A stretch of DNA of 64,000 bases from Dactylorhiza incarnata. Its lineage: Eukaryota; Streptophyta; Magnoliopsida; Asparagales; Orchidaceae. This document shows, one piece after another, positions 23,476 to 35,511 of this stretch (its first letter is position 1; each line of letters starts with the position of its first letter). The translations under genes were made by a program, and so were the position numbers. The stretch spans positions 1,807,001-1,871,000 of the forward strand of contig JAWHQI010000099.1 in assembly GCA_033032865.1 (NCBI GenBank), given 5' to 3'. The notes under the pieces are model-generated. The model was given only the letters and a program-made list of their open reading frames with translations, was not told the origin of the DNA and did not search any database.

Positions 23476-24087
23476 TTATATGGAAGAGTTTTCCATGATG
23501 ACGATCCTCACATAATGTTCAAACTTCCCCTTTGACACGACTTTCGTAAGCATATCTGCTCCATTGTCATTCGTGTGCACCTTTTGCAAATCCAACTCTT
23601 TCTGCTCTAGAGTATTATGTATCCAATGATACTGTGTGTCAATATTCTTGGACCTCGAGTGGAAGGTGGGGTTCTTCCCCAATTGAATCGCACTATGACT
23701 ATCACATAAGAGTGTGTAGCACTCCTGAGGGAAACCCAGCTCCTTGATGAAGCGCTTCATCCAAAGAAGCTCTTTCCCTACCTTAGTGACTACAATAAAT
23801 TTTGCCTCCTTAGTCGACAGTGCAACACACTTATGCAGTCTCGACTGCCATAAAACGGCTCCCCTAGCAAATAAAATCAGGTACCCAAAGGTTGATCTCA
23901 TAGAGTTCAAAATTTCAGCTATATCAGCATTAGTGTAGCCTTGTAGCTCTGGCTCACTAGCTTCAAACCTCAATATCAAATCTGATGTCCTCTGCAAGTA
24001 CCTCAAAATCCATTTAACAACGATCCAATGTTCTCTCCTGGGATTGGAGAGAAACCTACTCACAGTGCCAATGAAATGCGCTATATC
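23476..24087 (-). pseudogene. C1 RNase H, cut from its reverse transcriptase by A2
   Basis: One open frame of about 200 codons reads from DIAHFIGTVSRFLSNP through LQGYTNADIA, CVALSTKEAKF and LCDSHSAIQLGKNP to VHTNDNGADMLTKVV, the complete copia RNase H with its catalytic acidic positions partly altered (YTNADIA where Y-x-D-A-D is usual). The frame is entered through the atatc duplication at 24083-24087: the codons DI are encoded in both copies, so it continues exactly in frame from the reverse transcriptase end at 46811. Sequence right of 24087 belongs to A2. Confidence 0.9.
24083..24087. other. Target-site duplication of A2, left copy (atatc)
   Basis: The same five bases follow A2 at 46806-46810. 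They encode the end of an Asp codon and Ile in C1 on the minus strand. Confidence 0.9.
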
Positions 24088-25128
24088 TAATGCGTGCAAA
24101 ACTGCTATATCCGCAAACGACAACGACAAGTGTACCGTATCAAAAGTAGTATAGGTTTAAAGAAATCAAGGTCGTATAAAAATCCGGACGAGTTGAATAC
24201 TTTTACTTTAAGAAAATCTCTATTATCTTATCAATAAAACTTTGGGTTGGTTTTATGCTTGAAAAGCTAGGTGAATTAAAGACGGATAAAAACAATGATT
24301 TAGGAAGCTAGCACTCGATCTTGAATCACCTCGGAGTTAAAAAAAATAAGAAGAAAGAATAAAATCGCATTCTCTTAATAAAATAGCTTTGACCATGGGG
24401 ATTCCCGAATTATGAACGCACCTCTCTTGAGGAATACGTCCACCTAAGATTAGGTTGATCGACCGAACTCTCGTTCTATAATCAAAACCCCTAAAGCTCG
24501 CTTTAGGAGGTAAATCCCGCTATTGGCTTATACTCCAATTCGGAAGGGTAACGTCGTCCTCTCTCGAAGATTGCGTTCTACTCTTTTTTTTTATCCTTGA
24601 GTGATCGATTAGCATTACGAGCCTCTCGGCTAACTAAAGTACGAAAACAAGATAAAGAACTATATATCAAAAATATAATCTCGTTATCTTAAAATCAAGG
24701 ATAAATCTTAAGCAATCTAAAAAAGGGAGAGCAATTCTAAACTATTTCATGACTTATGTCATTCCTTGGATCATCTCGATCGAGTACTAATAGAGATTTA
24801 GTTACTCATAGAGATGGAGGAATCAATGAAAATAAAAGAGTTCATGAAGAAAGTAAGAAGAGATTAATCAGAAGAACAACTAATTTTTATTAATTTTTGT
24901 AAAAGAGATTACAAACTATGGAATTTAAAATGCAAACTATTGCAATGAAAGTTACAATTGCAAAAGAAAAGTACACGAATTAAAACTTATAATTGCAATA
25001 AAAGGAGAAATACAAGAAATGCTTAAGACATGAAAACAAAGCAAGAAAAGAGGACTTGAGCTCCCAAAAATTCATCCCTTCAGTTCTGGTGGAGATGCCT
25101 TTAAATAGGCTTCAAATTGAGGTTACAC
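24088..25128 (-). mobile_element. 3' LTR of A2, first segment
   Basis: Aligns to 45176-46176 of the 5' LTR from its first bases (TAATGCG against TGGTGCG, so the terminal TG has mutated). It ends with the tacac duplication where GB was inserted. Confidence 0.85.
25124..25128. other. Target-site duplication of GB, left copy (tacac)
   Basis: The same five bases follow GB at 38416-38420. The A2 5' LTR shows the unoccupied sequence GAGGTTACACGCCCTC at about 46171-46186. Confidence 0.95.
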
Positions 25129-25894
25129 TGTAAGATCCCCCCTCCCAAATCGACGGTCCGACCGGGGGATCTTATCGCACACCACCCTATTTGCACGACG
25201 TCGAAGCGATCACGAAGGGTGAAGGTACTAGCTTCTTCAACCCCCTCCCTTGAACACTCCAAGGTCATGCATTGGGGTGGTGTTAAGCGAAAGCCACTAC
25301 ACACCAACAGAGTAGGGAAGCAGTATTCTAGCGGAAGACATCATCAAAGAGTGCATATTATAATACTTAGCGGAAGACATCATCAAAGAGTGCATTTTAT
25401 AGCACTTAGCGGAAGACGTAGTTTTATCACAGAAACCACAATTTCAAGACCTGTAAATAATCTACATATCTCTGCCGCATAAAATCCTAACCATCAAGGA
25501 TTTATTGCCATTATATTTATATACCCTGGGATAGGGCAACAAAAAAGGAGATGCGGCTTAACAAACTTATACCTGACGTAGCCTGCTCCGTGGCTTCATC
25601 CACACACAGATGTTGTCACTCATCCGCACATGTCACCTGTGCCAAAGACAAGTTATTAGAACCACGAACAGAATCCAACCCCTACTAACAAACAGACATA
25701 ATATAACATTTATAAGGGAGGGGCATCTGGACTCTTATTGGGCCGAGGTAGTCTTCCCATGACCACCGCCTACGTACTCCGTATCATCCTGCATACGGTC
25801 TCAGACCCACGTAGTTCTATTAGTTTCGCACGGGTTGCCCTCCCAGACCGTCCGTCGTGCGGGTTGCCTTAGAGTAAAACTCATAGGCCATCCG

Positions 25895-26110
25895 ACATTC
25901 TCCCAAGGCACATTTTATATTCCCGGAGGAATAATTCTCGAAGGCACAATATATTCCCGTAGGAATATTTCTCGAAGGCAACATTTCATTCCTATAGGAA
26001 TTACTTCTCGAAGGAAACATTTCATTACTTCTCGAAGGCAACATTTCATTCCCGTAGGAATTATTTCTCGAAGGCACAAGGTTTCATTCTCGTAGAAATT
26101 ATTTCTCGAA
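25895..26110. repeat. Short palindromic tandem repeat in GB LTR
   Basis: Five to six units of about 33-40 bp built on TTCTCGAAGGCA plus ATTCCCGTAGGAAT, the latter a near-palindrome. The matching array in the other LTR is 33868-34083. Confidence 0.85.
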
Positions 26111-26167
26111 GGCACAAGGTGTTCCCGTCAAATCTAAATTAATGTCAATACGGAATAAAACCCAAAA

Positions 26168-28040
26168 ACATCAATTTGTCTGCACTGCTGCGAGAGCGGC
26201 AGTCAGTTCGGTACTATTTAGGATTGACGCTGAAGGAATGTCTCATCTTCACGTCAACTCTAAATTATAGGCAATAAAGAAGAAAAGGCCAAAACATCGA
26301 TCTGTCCGCTTGGCTCTACAAGCGGCGGACAGTTCGGTCTTATTTAGGGTTGACGCTGAAGGAATGCCACATCTTCACGTCAACTCTAAGTTAAATGCAA
26401 TAAAGAAGAAAAACCAAAACATCGAACTGTCTGCTCTGCTCTACAAGCAGCGGCCAGTTCGGCACTATTTAGGGTTGACGCTGAAGGAATGTCTCATATT
26501 CACGTCAACTCTAAATTATAGGCAATAAAGAAGAAAATGCCAAAACATCGATCTGTCCGCTCGGCTCTACAAGCGGCGGACAGTTCGGTACTATTTAGGG
26601 TTGACGCTGAAGGAATGTCCCATCTTCACGTCAACTCTAAATTATAGGCAATAAAGAAGAACATGCCAAAACATCGATCTGTCCGCTCGGCTCTACAAGC
26701 GGCGGACAGTTCGGCACTATTTAGGGTTGACGCTGAAGGAATGCCCCATCTTCACGTCAACTCTAAATTAAATGCAATAAAGAAGAAAATGCCAAAACAT
26801 TGATCTGTCCGCTCGGCTCTACAAGCGGCGGACAGTTCGACACTATTTAGGGTTGACGCTGAAGGAATGCCCCATCTTCACGTCAACTCTAAATTAAATG
26901 CAATAAAGAAGAAAATGCCAAAACATTGATCTGTCCGCTCGGCTCTACAAGCGACGGACAGTTCGGTACTATTTAGGGTTGACGCTGGAGGAATGTCCCA
27001 TCTTCACGTCAACTCTAAATTATAGGCAATAAAGAAGAACAGGCCAAAACATCGATCTGTCCGCTTGGCTCTACAAGCGGCGGACAGTTCGGCACTATTT
27101 AGGGTTGACGCTGAAGGAATGTCCCATCTTCACGTCAACTCTAAATTAAATGCAATAAAGAAGAAAAACCAAAACATCGAACTGTCCGCTCTGCTCTACA
27201 AGCGGCGGCCAGTTCGGCACTATTTAGGGTTAACGCTGAAGGAATGTCTCATCTTCACGTCAACTCTAAATTATAGGCAATAAAGAGGAAAATGCCAAAA
27301 CATCGATCTGTCCGCTCTGCCCTACAAGCAGCGGACAGTTCGGTACTATTTAGGGTTGACGCTGAAGGAATGTCCCATCTTCACGTCAACTCTAAATTAA
27401 ATGCAATAAAGAAGAAAAGGCCAAAACATCGATCTGTCCGCTCTGCTCTACAAGCGGCGGACAGTTCGGCACTATTTAGGCTTGACGCTGAAGGAATGCC
27501 TCATCTTCACGTCAACTCTAAATTAAATGCAATAAAGAAGAAAAACTAACACATCGAACTGTCCGCTCTGCTCTACAAGCGGCGGCCAGTTCGACACTAT
27601 TTAGGGTTGACGCTGAAGGAATGTCTCATCTTCACGTCAACTCTAAATTATAGGCAATAAAGAGGAAAATGCCAAAACATCGATCTGTCCGCTCTGCCCT
27701 ACAAGCGGCGGACAGTTCGGTACTATTTAGGATTGACGCTGAAAGAATGTCTCATCTTCACGTCAACTCTAAATTAAATGTAATAAAGAAGAAAAGGACA
27801 AAACATCGATCTGTCCGCTCTGCTCTACAAGGGGCGGCCAGATCGGCACTATTTAGAGTTGACGCTGAAGGAATGTCCCATCTTCACGTCAACTCTAAAT
27901 TATAGGCAATACAGAGAAAAAGGCCAAGACATCGATCTGTCCGCTCTGCTCTACAAGCGGCGGCCAGTTCGGCACTATTTAGGGTTGACCCTGAAGGAAT
28001 GGCCCATCTTCAGGTCGACGCTAAATTAATAGGCAATAAA
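26168..28040. repeat. 15-unit hairpin array in GB 3' LTR
   Basis: About 15 units of 125-126 bp, each with the core GTTGACGCTGAAGGAATG. Each unit holds two inverted repeats: CTGTCCGC...GCGGACAG and TTGACGCTGAAG...CTTCACGTCAA. Units differ by point changes, and every few units a variant (AAACCAAAACATCGAACTG) recurs, suggesting higher-order duplication. Confidence 0.95.
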
Positions 28041-28119
28041 GAAGGAATGTCATAATATCAAGCAGTAAAATAGGCCGAAAGCAGAGGCCATAATATCAAG
28101 AAGTAAAATAGGCCGAAAG

Positions 28120-28445
28120 CAGAGGCCATAATATCAGGACCAATGCGAGACTGGAGAATTGAAAGTACAGAAAGTAGATGCGGGGGACCAGTGCGAGACT
28201 GGAATTAAAGATACTGAAAGCAGTAAATAAGGACCAGTACGAGACTGGAGGAAGTAAATAAATAAACAGGTTAGTAGTCCAATCACTCCATAATAGGAGG
28301 CTTCAAAGTCGACTCTGTTTTTAGGAGGAAAGTTCTGTTCCATCTCCGTTCATAGGAGGAAATTCTGTTCCATCTCCGTTCATAGGAGGAAATTCTGTTC
28401 CATCTTCGTTCATAGGAGGAAATTCTGTTTTTTCTCCGTTCATAG
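28120..28445. repeat. Two short tandem repeats in GB 3' LTR
   Basis: GGACCAGTGCGAGACTGG occurs three times at 28137-28245, then TTCATAGGAGGAAATTCTG in units of about 30 bp occurs four times at 28320-28445. Both recur in the other LTR at 35600-35930. Confidence 0.85.
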
Positions 28446-29485
28446 GAGTTTACTTATTTTTTATGAGGTTCCTTATTTTTCGTGGAATTCCTTATTTCCG
28501 TATGCCTTGGGGTCATATTTTAAATATCCGGACGTTATCGAATTGGCGGCGTCGCCTCGCGATTGTGACCTTAACTGCGCGTCGACATTTTTACTTTTAA
28601 AAGAAATCCAAACTTTTTAGAGGGTACGATCCAGCCGCCCAAGCTTCCCATAATTTTTGGAGACGTGCTGGAGGAGAGCGTGATTTATTATTAATTCATA
28701 ACATAGGTTTTAAGCATATAAAAATAGTAAACCTATTTCAAAAATTCCAAAATAATTACAGCGGCTGTAGGTCGGTAGTAGGAAGCTTCCCAAATTTTCT
28801 CAAAATTTTCCATCACTGTTACGGTCCTCTGATAATTCAAAAACCCCAAAAATCATAGTATTTTAATTTCTAAAAATACTAAATCTCCTTTAAAAATTGT
28901 GAAATTTTTACAGGAGCTAGCCCTTGCCAAGATGAGAAACTTTGATGTTGAAAGTTTTTGCATTTGGGGTTCATATAGGGTCCAGAAAATTCACATAACA
29001 AATTAAATTATAAAATTATAAAACTTTATAAATTTATTATTTTTTGTTAAGACTTCCTCCGCCGCCTGCACCAGACCGCCCCCTTACGGGCCTCCTCCGC
29101 CGCCGGCCGGCCATGGCTCCGCCCCCGGACGACTCCTAGGGGGCGGGCGCTCCCTCCGGCGGTGGTCCGGCGGCCTGCCGCCGCCGGCCACCGCCGGAGT
29201 AGATTTTTATCAAAATCTGCATGGAGGAGAGGGAGGGCGGTGGCGGCGCTCCGATCGCCGGCATTTGCATGTGATGCATCCAGTGATAAGGGAGGGAGGA
29301 GAGGAGAAGATCCCACCCTGTTTGGGGGCCTCCGAGGGCTTTCGGCGAGTTCCGCCATTGGAGGTGGTGGAGGGTGGTGGAGGTTCGGCTCGCATTTTCC
29401 GGCGAGGTGGAGCTCCGGCAGAGGTTTGGATGGGCTCGACTGAGATGGGGGAGAGGTGTGTGTTGCTCTGGAGGAGGTGGGGCTT

Positions 29486-29494
29486 CTTTTATAG
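29486..29494 (-). promoter_or_regulatory. TATA box of GB 3' LTR
   Basis: CTATAAAAG on the minus strand, just upstream of a CpG-rich transcribed-leader-like region; identical at 36956-36964 in the other LTR. Confidence 0.65.
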
Positions 29495-30236
29495 GGGTGG
29501 CAGTGGCCTCCCCTTCCCTCCTCTTCCTTCCTGTTTAGCCAAACCACAACCATGGTTGGACCCAACCATGGTTGATTAAAGGGGCAGCTGGCAGCCATCC
29601 GTTGGAGGGGAGGTGTACCTGCTGGGGTTAGAGATATGGTTAGGGAGACCCATGGTTGAGGGTGGGTTTAAAAATATCTAAATCCACTAATAGGCTTGGA
29701 GTTGGCCAAGGTTTGGATCCATGCCATGAGATATCTCCTTCACTCCATTGGCTTGGGCTTGGTTAGGCTAGGCTTGGATAGTCCAATGAGGGCTCACCTC
29801 TTGGATTTGTGTTTTCTCTTTTTGGTTTGAGTGGAGGAGATGAGTTGGAAGGCTTTGGTTGGCATTGATCTCCTTTGCCTTGAGATTAGAGTATGCTTGT
29901 TGATTAGCCAATCAAGAGTTGGCATGAGAATTGATGTCCATCAGCCATGAATGAAGATGAGTGGCTTGGGTTTAAGTGGAGCTTGGGTGGAGAGAGTTTG
30001 AGTTTTTAAGAAAATTACCTCTTTGAGGAGGGTTGACCAAGGTCAACCCTAAGTGGGTACCCCATAAGGGTCAAGGTCAATATGGGTCTGAGTCATCGAG
30101 TGTCGGGTCACCATGGACGTGGCAGGGTTGAAATCCAGCGTTTACGTATCTCGAAAATCTTATAACTTTACGAACGTTTATTTTTATGTACTTGACTAAA
30201 CGACGTCGAAATCGAGCGAAACGAATTTTGTTGTAC

Positions 30237-30770
30237 TCGTACCGGCTATACAAGTCTAATGCAGCTGACAGAATTCAATTCGGAGTTCGTTTGCTCAATA
30301 TTCTAAAATGGCGTTGTTGCGACGCTTGATATTACTCAAAATAGTCGTTTTCTCCAAACGACCTTGGATTGAAACGAAATGAATTCTGTTGCACTCGTAT
30401 CGGCCATACGAGTCTAACGCAACCGACGGAATTCAAATTGGAGTTCGTTTGCTAAACATTTGAAAATGGCGTTGTTGCGACGCTCGATATTACTCAAAAT
30501 AGTCGTTTTCTCCAAACGACCTCGGATTGGAACGAAACGAATTCTGTTGCACTCGTATCGGTCATACGAGTCTAACACAACTGACGGAATTCAATTCGGA
30601 GCACGTATGCTCCATATTCAAAAATCACGTCATCGTGACGCGCTACGATACTCAAAATAGTCATATTCTACATATGACCTCAGATCGAAACGAAATGAGT
30701 TCTGTTGCACTCGTATCAACTATTCGAGTCTAACGCAACTGACGGAAGTCGATTCGGAGCACGTATGCTC
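30237..30770. repeat. Tandem repeat of about 120-bp units in GB 3' LTR
   Basis: Four to five units containing GTTGCACTCGTATCGG, CATACGAGTCTAACGCAAC and GACGGAATTCAA. CTCGTATCGG..CCATACGAG forms a short inverted repeat in each. The copy in the other LTR is about 37708-38240. Confidence 0.85.
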
Positions 30771-30944
30771 AATAAATAATTTTGACGTTGCGACGAAGCA
30801 CAATGCTACCCAAAACAGTTATTTCTCCAAATGACCACCATTATGTGGTGAAGGTCGAGTCGTGGTTGTCCTATGACCCAGCCAAAGCTCTTCCAAGGGT
30901 TCAACCGATCCGGCTAGACCCCTTTTTAAAATTGGGATGTTACA

Positions 30945-30985
30945 AACCAATAAAACAAAGAAAATTTTCGTCCCTGAAAATACGA
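30945..30985 (-). other. 3' block next to GB 3' LTR
   Basis: On the minus strand AGGGACGAAAATTTTC, a T-rich run and ATTGGTT, then the LTR start. It has the same layout as G1 at 4476-4514, and no purine run touches the LTR. Confidence 0.7.
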
Positions 30986-31349
30986 GTGGGTCATGAGGAT
31001 TCAAAACGGTACGTACTGTAGACCATTAGAGGTGTCGAACGATCCCAAATTTTAAGGGTCTATAGGTTTGGTTTTACCTAACGAGCTGTGTTGATGGCCC
31101 CTGCCATGCAATATACAAGTAGCTTAAGTAAACTACGGGGTAGCTTGAGCGTAGCCATGTCTGCTTCGCCGTAACTCTGATATATACTATTCGTGAGAAT
31201 ATTTTGTGCGGCAAGTTGTTCGCTAAAGGAATTACCAGCTTAGATAATTATATCGAGTAAGTAATTCTAGCAAAGTCGAATACCTCCAAGGTTTGCATAT
31301 CTGAAACGCAAAATTTATGAGTTGTGTCCGAAAGGCACATAGTAAAAAT

Positions 31350-31640
31350 CCATCAACATATAGCTAACTCTCTTACGGGGCTACGTGTCAGTAGAACATA
31401 TAAAATTTATAACTTGCATAAGCTTTTGTAAAACCCATCAACATATAACCGACTCCCATACGAAGGTTATATGTTGGTGGAACAGATGAAAATTATAAAT
31501 AAGTAGAGTAAATCCATGAACATATAACCAACTCCCATACGAAGGTTATATGTTAGTTGGAACAGATAAAATTGCAATTAAGCAGTAAGAATCCATAAAC
31601 ATATAACCAACTCCCATACGAAAGTTATATGTTAGTGGTA
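31350..31640. repeat. Tandem hairpin repeat, about 80-bp unit, four copies
   Basis: Units carry AACATATAACCAACTCCC and GGTTATATGTTAGTGG, so ACATATAACC pairs with GGTTATATGT in each of the last three units; the first copy is more diverged. Confidence 0.9.
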
Positions 31641-31687
31641 TATGCAGATATGTATGTTTTGATGCAAATGATGCATATGCAAGTCAT

Positions 31688-32362
31688 GCAACAGTTTGAC
31701 CGCTTTTCTTCCAGCAGGGTCGCGACCCCCGCGGGCCTCACCGATGTGGCCGTTGGTGATAGTGGCCGGTCCTGCCACTTCTAGGTGTGAACGTACCGCA
31801 CTACCCAGGCCCTAATGTACAACCCAGTGTACTCCTGGATGTGAGCAACATCCGTCAATTACAACATTCGGCTATCCAGCGGAGGGACCCTGCGGGGAAA
31901 TAATAAATAACTTCCCGGGGTTCACACACTCCCTAGTGCCTCATGAGTCGTCAACCTTCCCATTCATGTATGAATGGTCCTTAAGCATGACTAACCTGTC
32001 ACGGTAATCATATATAATGTTTTACCAGTTTGCTCTTTATGTTGACATATTTTGACCGCTTCTTTTTGCAGGGTAGCGAACCCCGCGGGCCTCACCGATG
32101 TGGCCGTCGGTGACAGTGGTCGGTCCTGCCACTTCTGGGTGTGGATGTACCGCACTACCCAGGCCCCAACGTACAACCTTGTGTACCCTCGGACGTAGGA
32201 GACATCCGGCAACAACTGAATTTGGCCAACCAGCGGAGGGACCCAGCGGAGGGACCCAGCGGGGCATATAAGATACAACCGAGCTCCCGGGGTGCACACC
32301 TCCCTGTCGCCTAGAATCGTCAACCTTCCCGCACCGGTACGTACGGTCTACGGGCATGACCG
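31688..32362. repeat. Direct duplication, about 310 bp, period about 360 bp
   Basis: Copy 1 is about 31698-31995 and copy 2 about 32049-32362. Both contain CCCGCGGGCCTCACCGATGT and CGCACTACCCAGGCCC. The second copy has an extra direct repeat of CAGCGGAGGGACC. Confidence 0.9.
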
Positions 32363-33088
32363 ACCCGCCACTTTTCCCAATGCAAGCAATTTACAATAAA
32401 AGCAATAAAAGTAGGTAACCATCACATTCGGGTCCTCGGTGGCTTACCCTTTTTAACGAGACTTCCCGGCTGGCTGAGTATGCAACCATCGCAAGTCCTG
32501 CGAATGCTAACAATGTACTTTTAGGATGGTTTGTATACAAGCTTTTATAAATTTGCCACCAATTTACTTCAATCCAGCACGTTACCTCAGTAATCATTTC
32601 CTGAAATATTAACGTTATTGAAAAGACTGACCTTTATCATAGTTCTTTTACGATTGTACGACTTTATTTTCAACCGATCGTCAAATTGATCGAGTCAAAG
32701 CATACTTCATATTTGCAATCGTTGGAGCAATTCTCCATATACCCACAAAATTTCATTTGATTAGCTTACCTCAAATGAAATTTTGGAAAACGAGAATTTT
32801 AATCCCAATAAAACAAAGAGGCTTAAACCCGGGGTTCAAAATTTGAAGTGGACGTTTGTAGGGTTTAACGGAAGTGTTTTCTGGGGACAATGTAAATCAT
32901 CGCTTGAGATCAGAAGTGGTAAATGACATTTAAGTGTCGATCCACATATATATGCCAAGTTTGTTGTCAACTTTTACCTTTAAGGTCCACCACCGCTTCC
33001 GCTGTAGTGGTTCGTCCCGAACCACGCAATAATGACCGGTGGAGAAAGAGTTGTTTCTGTGAACACTATTGGTCGAAAGATCGGTTAC

Positions 33089-33099
33089 GCTCTGATCCA
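33089..33099 (-). other. Primer-binding site of GB (tRNA-Met-like)
   Basis: TGGATCAGAGC on the minus strand, which is TGGTATCAGAGC with one base missing, two bases after the 5' LTR end. Confidence 0.7.
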
Positions 33100-34140
33100 T
33101 TTGTAAGATCCCCCCTCCCAAATTGACGGTCCGACCGGGGGATCTTATCGCACAACACCCTATTTGCACGACGCCGAAGCGATCACGAAGGGTGAAGGTA
33201 CTAGCTTCTTCAACCCCCTCCCTTGAACACTCCAAGGTCATGCATTGGGGTGGTGTTAAGCGAAAGCCACTACACACCAACAGAGTAGGGAAGCAGTATT
33301 CTAGCGGAAGACATCATCAAAGAGTGCATATTATAATACTTAGCGGAAGAAATCATCAAAGAGTGCACTTTATAGCACTTAGCGGAAGACGTAGTTTTAT
33401 CACAGAAACCACAATTTCAAGACCTGTAAATAATCTACATATCTCTGCCGCATAAAATCCTAACCATCAAGGATTTATTGTCATTATATTTATATACCCT
33501 GGGATAGGGCACCACAAAAGGAGATGCGGCTTAACAAACTTATACCTGACGTAGCCTGCTCCGTGGCTTCATCCACACACAGATATTGTCACTCATCCAC
33601 ATCTGTCACCTGTGCCAAAGACAAGTTATTAGAACCACGAACAGAATCCAACCCCTACTAACAAACAGACATAATATAACATTTATAAGGGAGGGGCATC
33701 TGGACTCTTATTGGGCCGAGGTAGTCTTCCCACGACCACCGCCTACGTACTCCGTATCATCCTGCATACGGTCTCAGACCCACGTAGTTCTATTAGTTTC
33801 GCACGGGTTGCCCTCCCAGACCGTCCGTCGTGCGGGTTGCCTTAGAGTAAAACTCATAAGCCACCCGACATTCTCCCAAGGCACATTTTATATTCCCGGA
33901 GGAATAATTCTCGAAGGCACAATATATTCCCGTAGGAATATTTCTCGAAGGCAACATTTCATTCCTGTAGGAATTACTTCTCGAAGGCAACATTTCATTA
34001 CTTCTCGAAGGCAACATTTTATTCCCGTAGGAATTATTTCTCGAAGGCACAAGGTTTCATTCTCGTAGAAATTATTTCTCGAAGGCACAAGGTGTTCCCG
34101 TCAAATCTAAATTAATGTCAATACGGAATAAAACCCAAAA

Positions 34141-35511
34141 ACATCAATTTGTCTGCACTGCTGCGAGAGCGACAGTCAGTTCGGTACTATTTAGGATTGA
34201 CGCTGAAGGAATGTCTCATCTTCACGTCAACTCTAAATTATAGGCAATAAAGAAGAAAAGGCCAAAACATCGATCTGTCCGCTTGGCTCTACAAGCGGCG
34301 GACAGTTCGGTCTTATTTAGGGTTGACGCTGAAGGAATGCCACATCTTCACGTCAACTCTAAATTATAGGCAATAAAGAAGAAAAACCAAAACATCGAAC
34401 TGTCCGCTCTGCTCTACAAGCGGCGGCCAGTTCGACACTATTTAGGGTTGACGCTGAAGGAATGTCTCATATTCACGTCAACTCTAAATTATAGGCAATA
34501 AAGAAGAAAATGCCAAAACATCGATCTGTCCGCTCGGCTCTACAAGCGGCGGAGTGTTCGGTACTATTTAGGGTTGACGCTGAAGGAATGTCCCATCTTC
34601 ACGTCAACTCTAAATTATAGGCAATAAAGAAGAACATGCCAAAACATCGATCTGTCCGCTCGGCTCTACAAGCGGCGGACAGTTCGACACTATTTAGGGT
34701 TGACGCTGAAGGAATGCCCCATCTTCACGTCAACTCTAAATTAAATGCAATAAAGAAGAAAATGCCAAAACATTGATCTGTCCGCTCGGCTCTACAAGCG
34801 GTGGACAGTTCGGCACTATTTAGGGTTGACGCTGAAAGAATGCCCCATCTTCACGTCAACTCTAAATTAAATGCAATAAAGAAGAAAATGCCAAAACATC
34901 GATCTGTCCGCTCGGCTCTACAAGCGGCGGACAGTTCGGTACTATTTAGGGTTGACGCTGGAGGAATGTCCCATCTTCACGTCAACTCTAAATTATAGGC
35001 AATAAAGAAGAACAGGCCAAAACATCGATCTGTCCGCTTGGCTCTACAAGTGGCGGACAGTTCGGCACTATTTAGGGTTGACGCTGAAGGAATGCCCCAT
35101 CTTCACGTCAACTCTAAATTAAATGCAATAAAGAAGAAAAACCAAAACATTGAACTGTCCGCTCTGCTCTACAAGCGGCGGCCAGTTCGGCACTATTTAG
35201 GGTTGACGCTGAAGGAATGTCTCATCTTCACGTCAACTCTAAATTATAGGCAATAAAGAGGAAAATGCCAAAACATCGATCTGTCTGCTCTGCCCTACAA
35301 GCGGCGGACAGTTCGGTACTATTTAGGGTTGACGCTGAAGGAATGTCCCATCTTCACGTCAACTCTAAATTAAATGCAATAAAGAAGAAAAGGCCAAAAC
35401 ATCGATCTGTCCGCTCTGCTCTACAAGCGGCGGCCAGTTCGGCACTATTTAGGGTTGACCCTGAAGGAATGGCCCATCTTCAGGTCGACGCTAAATTAAT
35501 AGGCAATAAAG
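34141..35511. repeat. 11-unit hairpin array in GB 5' LTR
   Basis: Same unit as at 26168-28040 with about 11 copies. The four-unit difference matches the roughly 503-bp LTR length difference. Confidence 0.95.

Larger units (their letters stand above)
25129..30944 (-). mobile_element. 3' LTR of GB (5816 bp)
   Basis: From right to left (transcription sense): TGTAACATCCC start, a repeat field (30770-30237), a region with a TATA box (29486-29494), a CpG-rich leader (about 29450-29050), A+T-rich sequence, short tandem repeats (28440-28120), the 15-unit hairpin array (about 28040-26168), a short palindromic tandem (26110-25895) and the end. Open frames inside, including a 183-codon Pro-rich one (29598-29047), are shared with the other LTR but show no domain. 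Confidence 0.93.
30945..33101 (-). mobile_element. Internal region of GB, non-coding
   Basis: No frame on either strand shows a retroelement domain; the longest minus frames (32323-31991, 32357-32037) are duplicated-repeat sequence. The region contains the primer site at its right end, the 3' block at its left end, an 80-bp hairpin tandem and a duplicated segment of about 310 bp. It probably serves only as leader and packaging sequence. Confidence 0.85.

Noticed and set aside
26168..28040. Regular repeats with palindromic units that could suggest a CRISPR-like array or a coding repeat protein
   Set aside because: Units are about 125 bp with no spacers, lie inside an LTR, and unit lengths vary between 125 and 126 bp, so no reading frame is kept through the array. 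It is eukaryotic DNA.
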